In this document: piece by piece, positions 33,670 to 41,568 of the stretch
Layout of the letters: every line of letters begins with the position of its first letter
How positions within the stretch are numbered: position 1 is the stretch's first letter
Origin: a virus
Virus record (IMG/VR): IMGVR_UViG_3300046804_001087
Location: 1 to 50,455 of that record
DNA: 50,455 bases
Direction: 5' to 3' (one strand)
Program-made: the position numbers and the translations under genes
The notes under the pieces: model-generated
Told to the model about the DNA's origin: nothing
What the model saw: the letters and a program-made list of their open reading frames with translations, nothing else
Database searches by the model: none

Positions 33670-34469
33670 AGATTCTTATTATGGGATTGCCAGGATCTGG
33701 TAAGACAACTCTAGCCCAAGAAATGTACGACGAGTTTACTGCTCAAGGATTGCCAGTGAATTGGCACAACGCCGATTCTGTGCGTAAGATGTTTGATGAC
33801 TGGGATTTTTCAGAAGCAGGTCGAACACGTCAAGCAGAAAGGATGGGAAGATATGGTAATAAAGATAAGAAAGACGGTATATATTCTGTCTGCGAATTTA
33901 TTTGTCCCACTGAAAATCTAAGAAAAATATTTTCTGAAGGCGGATCGCCCGATTATGTTATCTGGATGGACACAATCAAGAAAGGTAGATACGAAGACAC
34001 CAATAAGTTGTTTGAGCCACCAACAGAATACGACTATCGCATCACGAACTTTGATTCTAAGGGATGGGCTAAACGTATTGTGAAAGATATCATCAACAAC
34101 GAGCATCCTGTACAATTTGATCCACGCAAACCTACAGTGCAAATGCTTGGACGTTGGCAACCATGGCACGATGGTCATCAAGCATTATTTGAACGTGCGT
34201 TAGCTAAAACAGGTCAAGTCTGCATCATGATTCGTGATTGTCAGAACTGGAATGACAGCAACCCATTTGATATTGCTGATGTAGAAGAACGCATTCATAA
34301 AGCACTGGGACCAAAGTATTATGGTCAGTACACGGTGCAAGTTGTGCCCAATATTGTCAATATAACATATGGGCGCGATGTTGGTTATAAGATCGAACAA
34401 GAAACGTTAGATGAAGCAACGCAAGCAATATCAGCTACAAAGATTCGAGAAAGTCTCGGACTGAAATGA
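33666..34469 (+). CDS. APS-kinase-like/nucleotidyltransferase fusion
   Basis: 267 residues. The N-terminal domain (1-145) resembles APS kinase CysC: P-loop GLPGSGKT (7-14), an ADSVRKMFDDWDFSEAGR block matching the CysC DGDNVR...FSDADR region, and SVCEFICPTENLR matching its FISPHRAER segment. The C-terminal domain (about 155-267) is a nucleotidyltransferase with GRWQPWHDGH (162-171) and ISATKIR (255-261), the NMN-adenylyltransferase-like signatures. The order differs from PAPS synthetases, where the partner is ATP sulfurylase. It may make PAPS for the sulfotransferase and carry a second activity, or act on another small molecule. The 3' end overlaps the convergent hldD-like gene by 35 nt. Confidence 0.82.
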   Translation: MKILIMGLPGSGKTTLAQEMYDEFTAQGLPVNWHNADSVRKMFDDWDFSEAGRTRQAERMGRYGNKDKKDGIYSVCEFICPTENLRKIFSEGGSPDYVIWMDTIKKGRYEDTNKLFEPPTEYDYRITNFDSKGWAKRIVKDIINNEHPVQFDPRKPTVQMLGRWQPWHDGHQALFERALAKTGQVCIMIRDCQNWNDSNPFDIADVEERIHKALGPKYYGQYTVQVVPNIVNITYGRDVGYKIEQETLDEATQAISATKIRESLGLK

Positions 34470-35217
34470 ACTTGTGATCGTAGTGTTTACGAGCGCAAGT
34501 ATACCACTGATATTTGTTCTTTAGTTGTTCTGGAAATGGAATCTCCTCTATGAATGCGTCGTACTTGCGAGCTACGAGACTAGCGACATATTGGAATGAG
34601 ACTGGATTGTTCGTTCCGATATCGTAGATGCCAGATTCCTTTTCCATAGTCATGCAGTCTATAGCGTCGTTCACATGAACGAAATCACGGAAGTAATCTT
34701 TAGATCCTTCAAATATTTTGATCGTGCCAGTTTCTTTCGCTTGTTTAGTAAACTGATGTAGCGGACTAGCCTGTGATCCTTTGTTTTCTTCGCCATCGCC
34801 ATACACGTTGAAGAATCTGCATCCCACGACATTGCTAAATCTGTCGATGTTGTCGAGCATCCAGTAATCTACTGTTGCTTTTGATAGCGCATAATAATTG
34901 AGCGGATTGATTTGATACGTTAACGAGTTACCATAAACGGAAGCGGAAGAAGCATAAGTCACAGGAATTTTGTGTTCAATAGCAAATTCAAATAGTGAAA
35001 TGCTGTATTTGATATTGAGATTATGAATACGTTCTAGATTGTTTTCAGTCGTGCTTGATAATGCGCCAAGATGATATATCTTTGTAATATTTTTCCAAGG
35101 AAAGTCTGAATCGAAGATTTCCATATGATTATGAAAATCGAGCGCGATAACATCCCAGTCGCGTTGCTTTATAAAATTGCGCCCAATAAAACCTTTAGAT
35201 CCCGTTATCAATATCAC
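34435..35217 (-). CDS. hldD: ADP-heptose 6-epimerase-like protein (HldD family)
   Basis: 260 residues from the GTG at 35217, which has AAGGAG 7 nt upstream; an ATG 18 nt earlier lacks a ribosome-binding site. A short-chain dehydrogenase fold with a GSKGFIG NAD-binding loop near the start and a YALSK catalytic Tyr/Lys. FFNVYGDGEENKGSQAS and IFEGS-x-x-x-x-RDFVHVNDA align with E. coli HldD, which converts ADP-D-glycero- to ADP-L-glycero-D-manno-heptose. It is about 50 residues shorter than the cellular enzyme. It is the last gene of a four-gene minus-strand operon that also encodes an HldE-like enzyme, so the assignment is mutually supported. Confidence 0.85.
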   Translation of the reverse strand: MILITGSKGFIGRNFIKQRDWDVIALDFHNHMEIFDSDFPWKNITKIYHLGALSSTTENNLERIHNLNIKYSISLFEFAIEHKIPVTYASSASVYGNSLTYQINPLNYYALSKATVDYWMLDNIDRFSNVVGCRFFNVYGDGEENKGSQASPLHQFTKQAKETGTIKIFEGSKDYFRDFVHVNDAIDCMTMEKESGIYDIGTNNPVSFQYVASLVARKYDAFIEEIPFPEQLKNKYQWYTCARKHYDHKFISVRDFLESL

Positions 35218-35509
35218 GGAAGTACTCCTTGTCACTCATGGCTTTGTCGTCAATCCAAATATCGTATTTTGGTTTACGGAAGTTCAGTGAAGTATATTTG
35301 ACTTTCCAACTATCAAGTTGTTTCTTTGTAAACTCAGACCAGTCTTTGCCACTGTTGCCGCCGCGCGCAGTCCAGTAATGAATTTCATGCCCTTCATCAA
35401 ACAATTTATTAAAATGCGATATTCTTTTGACAAACGGTTCAGCATATTCGTAATTGCTAGTTACTGTTGTAGAACAGATAGTACCATCTATATCAACATA
35501 GTAGATCAC
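35195..35509 (-). CDS. Minimal HAD-superfamily phosphatase
   Basis: 104 residues. All four HAD motifs are visible: DIDGT with nucleophile D6 and acid/base D8, T47 in YWTARG, K79 or K81, and D87/D88 in IWIDDKAMSD. There is no cap domain. In the ADP-heptose pathway a phosphatase (GmhB, also HAD family, about 180 residues) removes the 7-phosphate before adenylylation. Its location between the hldE-like and hldD-like genes makes it a candidate for that step. Sequence alone does not fix its substrate. It overlaps both neighbours. Confidence 0.8.
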   Translation of the reverse strand: MIYYVDIDGTICSTTVTSNYEYAEPFVKRISHFNKLFDEGHEIHYWTARGGNSGKDWSEFTKKQLDSWKVKYTSLNFRKPKYDIWIDDKAMSDKEYFRDIDNGI

Positions 35510-35862
35510 GACTGGCTATCTCCTTTTTCTACACGATAGCTGTCTTGCGGATCGTCGTGCGTTGATACTTCAAATACGATTGAGTCGTCTTCTAATGCTT
35601 CTAGCTGATGTGGCTCAAATACTTCGTTCGTCCATATATCTCCTTGTTTCAATACAGAAGAACATTTGTTTGCGTTGACTGTGTTGATATAATAAACGAT
35701 AAACGATCCTTGTTGCACATACCACGTTTCAGTTTTCTTACCATGAAAATGCATACTTCCTTTTGAACCAGCTTTGTCGAAACACAACAATTTACCACAA
35801 TACTTTTCATTGTTGACAAAAATGATTTCGCGCCCCCAACCTTTTTCTACGATCTGTTTCAC
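35506..35862 (-). CDS. Cupin-domain protein (mannose-6-phosphate isomerase-like)
   Basis: 118 residues. It starts KGWGREIIFVNNEKYCGKLL and continues with the cupin metal motif (H38, H40, E45 in SMHFHGKKTETWYV) and a distal EPHQLEAL His, as in the cupin domain of ManC-type mannose-6-phosphate isomerases. It may isomerise a phosphosugar for the operon. A classical GmhA sedoheptulose-7-phosphate isomerase is missing here, but this fold is unrelated to GmhA and replacement is speculative. It overlaps the hldE-like gene and the HAD gene by 4 nt each. Confidence 0.82.
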   Translation of the reverse strand: MKQIVEKGWGREIIFVNNEKYCGKLLCFDKAGSKGSMHFHGKKTETWYVQQGSFIVYYINTVNANKCSSVLKQGDIWTNEVFEPHQLEALEDDSIVFEVSTHDDPQDSYRVEKGDSQS

Positions 35863-37028
35863 TTCATCTTCTCCGTGATTTTTGTGGTAGAATATCCATG
35901 AACGAGTGGAATAATGACAACTTCCGCGAGATCATTTCCTATGACGGTATCTTTATTGTAGTCGCCACCCTTCGTGATTATATCTGGTTGTATCTGTTTG
36001 ATAAGTTCGTATGGCGTATCTTCGTCAAATATAATAACTTGATCTACGAAGCTCAAAGATTCTAGAATAGCTTTGCGATCTTCTTGATTAGTCAGCGGAC
36101 GAGCCAATCCTTTTAATCTGCGGACGCTTGCGTCAGAATTTAGACCAACGATTAACTTGTTACCTAGCTCGCGCGATTTTCTAAGATAGTCTATGTGTCC
36201 GCGATGGATTATGTCAAAGCATCCGTTCGTAAACACAACTTTACTATTCACAGAGTCGATATCCTCTTTTGTCAAAACATATGTTCCAAACTTGGTGACC
36301 GAGATAGAAGCTAGTTTAGTTGCTTTCTGTACAGCGGATTTCAACGTTTCTTTTTTTGCTAGGAAATATGTCATAACAGCTACAAAGACATCACCAGCCC
36401 CAGTAACATCTGACACCTGATGATCTTCAGTCTCAACATATTCTAAAGAGTCGCGAGTTGCTATAACGACGCTCTTGTTCGCGCGGGTGATCACGAGCGC
36501 TTCTTTGGCGTATATTTTAGCAGCTTCGGTATATTCCAAATCACCAACATATTCGTGATACTCTTTTTCATTGAGCTTGATGATGTCAGCGCCTACATAA
36601 TTGATTAGTTTCTTCTTTGGGTCTACGACGATCTTCTTGTTTTGTTTTCTTAGATTTTCGATTATCGTTTGAGGGTCGCGAACAACGCCTTTGTTGTAGT
36701 CACTGATAATAACATACTCAGCCGCAGGATCTATGTTTGTACCATCAATCAACTCTTGAGTTGTTTTTTCCATGTCAACGCGGAACACTATGTGATTATC
36801 ACAAACGTATCTCACCTTTATGCAACAATCAATTGAACGATGAAAATCTACTATAGCGCCCAACGCTCGCAGATTAGCCGCGACATTTCCAGCACCGCCG
36901 GCACGCCAGTCGGATTGTTCGCGTCGCTGTAAATTGAATATGGGTGTGGGAGATTCGGGTGAGATGCGTTCTACTTTACCATACTGATAGAGATCATCGA
37001 TCTGATCGCCAATCAATCCAATTATCAT
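35859..37028 (-). CDS. hldE: Bifunctional heptose kinase/adenylyltransferase (HldE-like)
   Basis: 389 residues (E. coli HldE is 477). The N-terminal PfkB-type kinase has WRAGGAGNVAANLRALGA (41-58) and the catalytic DVTGAGD (207-213). The C-terminal nucleotidyltransferase (from about 264) has FTNGCFDIIHRGH (266-278), LIVGLNSDASVRRLKG, TKGGDY and GYSTTKI (378-384), all aligning with HldE. It would phosphorylate D-glycero-D-manno-heptose-7-phosphate at O1 and later transfer AMP. The kinase half is shortened by about 90 residues but keeps its active site. It is the first gene of the minus-strand operon. Confidence 0.92.
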   Translation of the reverse strand: MIIGLIGDQIDDLYQYGKVERISPESPTPIFNLQRREQSDWRAGGAGNVAANLRALGAIVDFHRSIDCCIKVRYVCDNHIVFRVDMEKTTQELIDGTNIDPAAEYVIISDYNKGVVRDPQTIIENLRKQNKKIVVDPKKKLINYVGADIIKLNEKEYHEYVGDLEYTEAAKIYAKEALVITRANKSVVIATRDSLEYVETEDHQVSDVTGAGDVFVAVMTYFLAKKETLKSAVQKATKLASISVTKFGTYVLTKEDIDSVNSKVVFTNGCFDIIHRGHIDYLRKSRELGNKLIVGLNSDASVRRLKGLARPLTNQEDRKAILESLSFVDQVIIFDEDTPYELIKQIQPDIITKGGDYNKDTVIGNDLAEVVIIPLVHGYSTTKITEKMK

Positions 37029-37033
37029 GATAT

Positions 37034-37052
37034 CAAAGCTCCTTCAGCTTTG
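37034..37052 (-). promoter_or_regulatory. Hairpin over the hldE-like ribosome-binding site
   Basis: A perfect 7-bp stem, CAAAGCT with AGCTTTG, has a 5-nt loop. On the minus strand the AAGGAG ribosome-binding site of the hldE-like gene spans the loop and the first bases of the 3' arm, 11 nt before the ATG. It could modulate translation. No terminator T-run follows on either strand. Confidence 0.4.
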
Positions 37053-37062
37053 TTATATAGTC

Positions 37063-37070
37063 TATAAATA
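37063..37070 (+). promoter_or_regulatory. T4-type late promoter, first of two before gene 67
   Basis: An exact TATAAATA 52 nt before the gene 67 start, in the divergent gap after the minus-strand operon. A second copy follows 29 nt further on. Confidence 0.7.
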
Positions 37071-37091
37071 TTGAGTGTTTATAGGTGATTT

Positions 37092-37099
37092 TATAAATA
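37092..37099 (+). promoter_or_regulatory. T4-type late promoter, second of two before gene 67
   Basis: An exact TATAAATA preceded by a T-rich stretch, 23 nt before the gene 67 start; a TTGAGG ribosome-binding site follows. Its position is the classical one for a T4 late promoter. Confidence 0.85.
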
Positions 37100-37122
37100 G
37101 AATCACAAATTGAGGTATCATA

Positions 37123-37332
37123 ATGGAACATATTTACACTGCTATTCAAGCCGCATCAAACGAGAACGCCGCGGAGTTTCGTGACGCCATTGGTGCTGCT
37201 ATAGCGACAAAGATTCAAGACGCCCTCGAGCTGAGAAAGATCGAGATCGCTTCTTCCATGTTTAATTCTCAGGCAGAAGAGCCCGCAGAACAGGAGAATA
37301 TTTCAGATGAAGACGTTCAGACAACTGCGTGA
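37123..37332 (+). CDS. 67: Prohead core protein gp67-like
   Basis: 69 residues (T4 gp67 is 80). A helical N-terminal half with KIQDALELRKIEIASSMF matches the LIKEEKIAIARNFL-type helix of T4 gp67, and the C-terminal part is acidic. gp67 is a minor scaffold component cleaved by gp21. The location, directly before the other head genes and behind two late promoters, supports the call. The 3' end overlaps the next gene by 26 nt. Confidence 0.75.
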   Translation: MEHIYTAIQAASNENAAEFRDAIGAAIATKIQDALELRKIEIASSMFNSQAEEPAEQENISDEDVQTTA

Positions 37333-37873
37333 GGCTCTAGATAAAGCAAATCCTGAAGCGGCCGCTCTTAGACCGCGCGCTCAGGGAGAAGTTGATTTTC
37401 TTGACGCACACACTCGCGAAGTAAAAGATTATCCTGTATCAAGCAAGGGTGGCGAAACTAAGCAAGCCGAGCATCAACCAGATAACGGCGATCGCTCTCC
37501 TATCAAGCAGGGAACTTCCGATCTTAAAGATCAATCTGGATTCAAGGGCAGCAAAACGCCACTGACACGCGCCGACAAGACACAAGGCGATATGAAACCA
37601 GTACGTCAGTCTCCTTCTTCAGTTCAAGCGTTCAAAGAATCACTCTTCGTTAATCAACCAGTAATCAACGAGTCTGACGAAGACATCGTTTATATTGATC
37701 TACTGAACGGAGATGCAATCGAAATCAATCAAGATACTTGGGATGCTCTCCATCAGGTTTATGAAAATCTGAATACAGGCAATCGCGAAGTATTCCGTGC
37801 AGCCGTCAACGAAAGCGCAGATTCTTTTGAGAAGATTCTTGACTTCGTTGTAGAATCACTCGGAGATGAATAA
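37307..37873 (+). CDS. Probable prohead core protein (gp68 position)
   Basis: 188 residues. The start MKTFRQLREAL is the short motif that opens many core and internal proteins of T4-like phages. The middle (about 40-105) is polar, charged and probably disordered, and the C-terminal 75 residues are acidic and helical. It occupies the place of gene 68, between 67 and 21. T4 gp68 is 141 residues and similarity is not obvious by eye, so the role is inferred mainly from position. Confidence 0.65.
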   Translation: MKTFRQLREALDKANPEAAALRPRAQGEVDFLDAHTREVKDYPVSSKGGETKQAEHQPDNGDRSPIKQGTSDLKDQSGFKGSKTPLTRADKTQGDMKPVRQSPSSVQAFKESLFVNQPVINESDEDIVYIDLLNGDAIEINQDTWDALHQVYENLNTGNREVFRAAVNESADSFEKILDFVVESLGDE

Positions 37874-38259
37874 TGGCTGCAGAAGGAATTGTAAACAAGC
37901 ACGTTAAGGGCGGATGGTTCATCGCCAAGTTCAACGCTAGTGGTTTCATTAAAAGAAATCATCCAACAGCTACAATCGGAGCTAATTCCGCAGGTGAAAA
38001 CGTCACTCGTATGAACATTGTTTCAGCTGAGTGGTCTTGTGGTAACAACGTACACTGGGTAGTTCAGCGCGGCTCAAACACAATTCTGCTGTTAACAGAC
38101 GGTCAGCACGTTATGGATTTTTCTGATTCACGTCTCATCGACAATGGCGACGCAGAAGCGACTTCAAATGTTGTTGTAACAAAAGTTGGCACTGGTCCCG
38201 CAACACTTGTTCTTAAGTTGCACAAAACCGTTTCTATTGCCGGAGGCTCGCAATACTAA
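37873..38259 (+). CDS. Unknown beta-rich protein in the head operon
   Basis: 128 residues with no recognised family. Alternating hydrophobic residues suggest a beta-sandwich, and there is a single Cys in EWSCGNNVHWVV. It sits between the core gene and the prohead protease with 1-nt overlaps on both sides, so it is made with the head proteins. A decoration, head-fibre or internal virion protein is plausible from location. Confidence 0.7.
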   Translation: MAAEGIVNKHVKGGWFIAKFNASGFIKRNHPTATIGANSAGENVTRMNIVSAEWSCGNNVHWVVQRGSNTILLLTDGQHVMDFSDSRLIDNGDAEATSNVVVTKVGTGPATLVLKLHKTVSIAGGSQY

Positions 38260-38912
38260 TGAAACTCATCTGCGAAGTTAACGAAAACATACAGATCATC
38301 ACAGAATCTAATGAAGCAGGTGAGAAACAGTATTTTCTTGAAGGTATCCTGATGCAGGGTAATCTCAAGAACAAAAATGGTCGTATGTATCCTACCGAAA
38401 CACTAGCCAACGAAGTTTCACGTTACAATCGTGAGTTCGTTGAGCAGAATCGCGCTTACGGCGAGCTTGGTCATCCACAAGGACCAACTATCAATCTCGA
38501 GCGCGTTTCACACATGATCAAGTCACTGCGTCAGGAAGGCGATAATTTCGTCGGCCGCGTTAAGATCATGGACACACCGTACGGAAACATCGTAAAGAAT
38601 CTGATGAAAGAGGGAGCCAAACTCGGGTTCTCTTCTCGTGGTATGGGATCGCTCGTTAAGAGAGGCGATCTGATGGAAGTACAGAAAGACTTCTATCTTG
38701 CTACGGCTGCAGATATCGTTGCCGATCCATCGGCCCCAGCAGCACTCGCTAATGGAATCATGGAAGGTAAAGAGTGGGTTTGGGACAACGGCATCCTTGT
38801 TGAAAAGGACGTTGCTCGAATCAAGGCAGAGATTAACGAGGGATATAGCACTCGCGAGGAGCGTGAAGCAATTCTGCTCAATGCGTTTAATAAGTTCCTC
38901 AAGAAACTCTAA
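38259..38912 (+). CDS. 21: Prohead core scaffold protease gp21
   Basis: 217 residues (T4 gp21 is 212). It has a herpesvirus-assemblin-like fold signature with His72 in GELGHP and a Ser at 125 or 126 in KLGFSSRGMGS, plus the NKNGRMYPTETL start. It cleaves the scaffold and the major capsid precursor during prohead maturation. The gene order 67-core-21-22-23 is canonical. The start overlaps the previous stop (TAATG). Confidence 0.95.
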   Translation: MKLICEVNENIQIITESNEAGEKQYFLEGILMQGNLKNKNGRMYPTETLANEVSRYNREFVEQNRAYGELGHPQGPTINLERVSHMIKSLRQEGDNFVGRVKIMDTPYGNIVKNLMKEGAKLGFSSRGMGSLVKRGDLMEVQKDFYLATAADIVADPSAPAALANGIMEGKEWVWDNGILVEKDVARIKAEINEGYSTREEREAILLNAFNKFLKKL

Positions 38913-38925
38913 ATGGCGTCATTTT

Positions 38926-38933
38926 TATAAATA
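38926..38933 (+). promoter_or_regulatory. T4-type late promoter upstream of gene 22
   Basis: An exact TATAAATA after a T-run, 41 nt before gene 22, in the gap after gene 21. It would also serve gene 23, which has no box of its own. Confidence 0.85.
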
Positions 38934-38974
38934 AACTAGAAGAATCTTCTATAACCCTGAGGGAGAATAATAAT

Positions 38975-40078
38975 ATGTCAGTTCAGGACACAAATGTCGA
39001 AAAGCTCGACATGCAAGAAGCAAAGAAGGCGAGCTACGGCGTTGACGCTGAGGTCGCTGACCCTACTGGAGTTCAGGCCGCAGTTCCTGGTGGTGTTGCC
39101 CAGCAGGGTGAGAAGTCAGGCCCAATGACACAGGGCTCTGGAATCAAGCCATATACAAAGGTTGGCATGATCAATGCCATGGTTCAGGCTCTTACCGGCA
39201 TGAAGAAGGCTGAAGTATCTCAGGCTTACGACTCATTCAAGGGTGACAAGACAAATCCAACGCAGGGTTCATCTGTTAATCCAAAGGGCCGTGTCGCCGA
39301 GGAAGCAGAGATGAAGCTCGCAAAGCTCACAGCCGAGGATATCGACGTAACCGAAGATATCAAGGCTATCTTTGCTGGTGCCGACGTTTCCGAAGAGTTC
39401 ATCGCTAAGGCTACTCAAGTATTCGAAGCTGCTGTTCTTTCCAAGGTAAACGAGCAGATCGAAGCTCTCGACGAGCAAGTTCAGGCTACTATCAGCGAAG
39501 AAACCACAACGATCAACGAAGAGCTCGTTGAGCGCATCGACACATATCTCGATTATGTTGTTGAGCAGTGGATGGAAAACAACGCCGTTGCCATCGAGCG
39601 CGGTCTTAAGGCTGAGATCGTTGAGTCGTTCATGAACGGACTGAAGGGTCTGTTCGAAGAGCACTACATCGACATTCCAGACGACGCCGTTGACGTTGCA
39701 GAAGAGCTTGCTTCTCAGGTAGAAGTTCTCGAGTCTGCAATCAACGAAGAAATCGAGAAGAATGTTGAGCTTACTGCTCGCATCAAGGAATTCGAACGCT
39801 CACTCGCGTTCGCAGAAGTTTCAGAAGGCTTGACAGATACGCAAGTTGCAAAGCTGTCTTCACTTTCTGAGTCCATCGACTTCGAGGATGTTGAATCATT
39901 CAAGAAGAAGGTTGGAACTCTTCGTGAGAGCTACTTCCCTTCAAAGTCTTCGGCCGGGACTTTGTCTGAAAGCGTAACTCTCGATGAGGAACCAGTGGGC
40001 GACGAAGTCGCTGAAAAACAGGTTCCAGTTGAAATGGCTGCTTATATGAACGCGATCGCTCGCGGAATCAAGAAGTAA
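38975..40078 (+). CDS. 22: Prohead scaffold protein gp22
   Basis: 367 residues (T4 gp22 is 269). It is acidic and strongly helical, with long coiled-coil-like stretches (about 110-300), as expected for the main scaffold. The Gly/Gln-rich N-terminus (about 20-100) is an extension relative to T4. The C-terminus ends MAAYMNAIARGIKK, a conserved type of ending in gp22 of related phages. It lies between the protease and the major capsid gene. Confidence 0.87.
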   Translation: MSVQDTNVEKLDMQEAKKASYGVDAEVADPTGVQAAVPGGVAQQGEKSGPMTQGSGIKPYTKVGMINAMVQALTGMKKAEVSQAYDSFKGDKTNPTQGSSVNPKGRVAEEAEMKLAKLTAEDIDVTEDIKAIFAGADVSEEFIAKATQVFEAAVLSKVNEQIEALDEQVQATISEETTTINEELVERIDTYLDYVVEQWMENNAVAIERGLKAEIVESFMNGLKGLFEEHYIDIPDDAVDVAEELASQVEVLESAINEEIEKNVELTARIKEFERSLAFAEVSEGLTDTQVAKLSSLSESIDFEDVESFKKKVGTLRESYFPSKSSAGTLSESVTLDEEPVGDEVAEKQVPVEMAAYMNAIARGIKK

Positions 40079-40103
40079 TAGGTAAATTAGGAGAAATAAG
40101 AAA

Positions 40104-41498
40104 ATGCAATCTCTGAACGAGACAATTCAGAAGAAGTGGCAGCCAGTCCTGGAACATCCTGATCTGGCTCCCATTAAGGACGTTCATCGTCGTAGCGTAG
40201 TTGCTCAGCTCCTTGAGAATCAGGAGAAGGCTGCTCGCGAAGATTCATTCGGTTCGGGCGGATATCGCGCTCCAGGTCTCCTGGGCGAAACTGCTCCAAT
40301 CAACAGCATGGGTGCTTCGTCATCCACAGCAGGTGACGGCTCGATCGACACGTTCGATCCAGTTCTCATCTCGCTGGTTCGTCGTTCTATGCCAAACCTG
40401 ATCGCATACGATATCTGCGGCGTTCAGCCAATGACAGGTCCAACAGGCCTGATCTTCGCAATGCGTTCACGTTACAGCACACAGGGTGGTTCGGAAGCTC
40501 TCTTCAACGAAGCTAACACAACCTTCTCTGCTTCTGCTGCTGGTAACACAGCTTCACGTAAGGTTGTTGCTAACTCTTCAACCGGACGTGTTCAGGACGG
40601 CAGCGATCCAACGGGTCGTGTAAAGGCTGGCGCTTCTGGCTATACCGTTTCGACCGGTATGTCACGTTCCGCTGCTGAAGCTCTCGGCGACGGAGCTGCT
40701 AACGGCTTCCAGGAAATGGCTTTCTCGATCGAGAAGGTTGCCGTTACAGCCGTATCGCGTGCTCTGAAGGCTGAGTACACGATGGAACTCGCTCAGGACC
40801 TCAAGGCTATCCACGGCCTCGACGCTGAGACCGAGCTTTCCAACATCCTCGCTGCTGAAATCCTTTCGGAAATCAACAGAGAAGTTGTTCGTACAATCAA
40901 CTACACCGCTTCGGCTGGCGCTCAGGAAAACGTAACAACTGCTGGTACGTTTAACCTCGACGTTGACTCAAATGGTCGTTGGATGGTTGAAAAGTTCAAG
41001 GGACTTCTGTTCCAGATCGAGCGCGAAGCTAACCAGATTGCTAAGGCAACCCGCCGCGGCAAGGGTAACGTTCTGATCTGCGGATCGGACGTTGCATCAG
41101 CTCTTCAGATGGCAGGCGTTCTGGACTACACCCCAGCTCTTGCTAACAACCTCAACGTAGACGACACGGGCAACACCTTCGCTGGTGTTCTCAATGGACG
41201 TATCAAGGTCTATATCGACCCATACTTCACATCGTCTTCTGGCAAGCAGTACTTCACACTCGGCTATAAGGGCTCTTCAGCTTTCGACGCCGGTCTGTTC
41301 TACTGCCCATACGTTCCTCTCCAGATGGTTCGCGCCGTTGGTCAGGATACGTTCCAGCCAAAGATCGGCTTCAAGACACGTTACGGCATGGTTGCAAACC
41401 CATTCGCAACGTCGACTGCAGACGGCACGATCGGCTCGTTCGGCGACGCAAAGGCGAACCTCTACTATCGCTTCGTTGCTGTTACGAACCTTATGTAA
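40104..41498 (+). CDS. 23: Major capsid protein gp23
   Basis: 464 residues. It shows the conserved gp23 stretches DPVLISLVRRSMPNLIAYDICGVQPMTGPTGLIFAMRSRY (used for g23 diversity surveys), EMAFSIEKVAVTA, ELANILAAEIL-type helices and CPYVPLQM. A Glu near residue 50-65 after a polar segment would provide the gp21 cleavage site. It has a strong TTAGGAG ribosome-binding site and is followed by a canonical terminator, both typical of this very abundant protein. Confidence 0.98.
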   Translation: MQSLNETIQKKWQPVLEHPDLAPIKDVHRRSVVAQLLENQEKAAREDSFGSGGYRAPGLLGETAPINSMGASSSTAGDGSIDTFDPVLISLVRRSMPNLIAYDICGVQPMTGPTGLIFAMRSRYSTQGGSEALFNEANTTFSASAAGNTASRKVVANSSTGRVQDGSDPTGRVKAGASGYTVSTGMSRSAAEALGDGAANGFQEMAFSIEKVAVTAVSRALKAEYTMELAQDLKAIHGLDAETELSNILAAEILSEINREVVRTINYTASAGAQENVTTAGTFNLDVDSNGRWMVEKFKGLLFQIEREANQIAKATRRGKGNVLICGSDVASALQMAGVLDYTPALANNLNVDDTGNTFAGVLNGRIKVYIDPYFTSSSGKQYFTLGYKGSSAFDAGLFYCPYVPLQMVRAVGQDTFQPKIGFKTRYGMVANPFATSTADGTIGSFGDAKANLYYRFVAVTNLM

Positions 41499-41525
41499 TA
41501 AGAAGACGGTTTCAAGCCGCAAACT

Positions 41526-41551
41526 GGGAGAGCTTCGGCTCTCCCTTTTTT
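41526..41551 (+). terminator. Rho-independent terminator after gene 23
   Basis: A perfect 8-bp stem, GGGAGAGC and GCTCTCCC, with a TTCG tetraloop is followed by six T residues. This is a textbook terminator that closes the head operon. Confidence 0.96.
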
Positions 41552-41568
41552 ATTGACTAAATAGTGAT

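Noticed and set aside
34435-34469. Possible frameshift or misassembly where the kinase fusion and hldD-like gene overlap on opposite strands
   Set aside because: Both frames keep their family motifs to the end, and convergent overlaps also occur at 1671-1674. Compact phage gene packing explains it.
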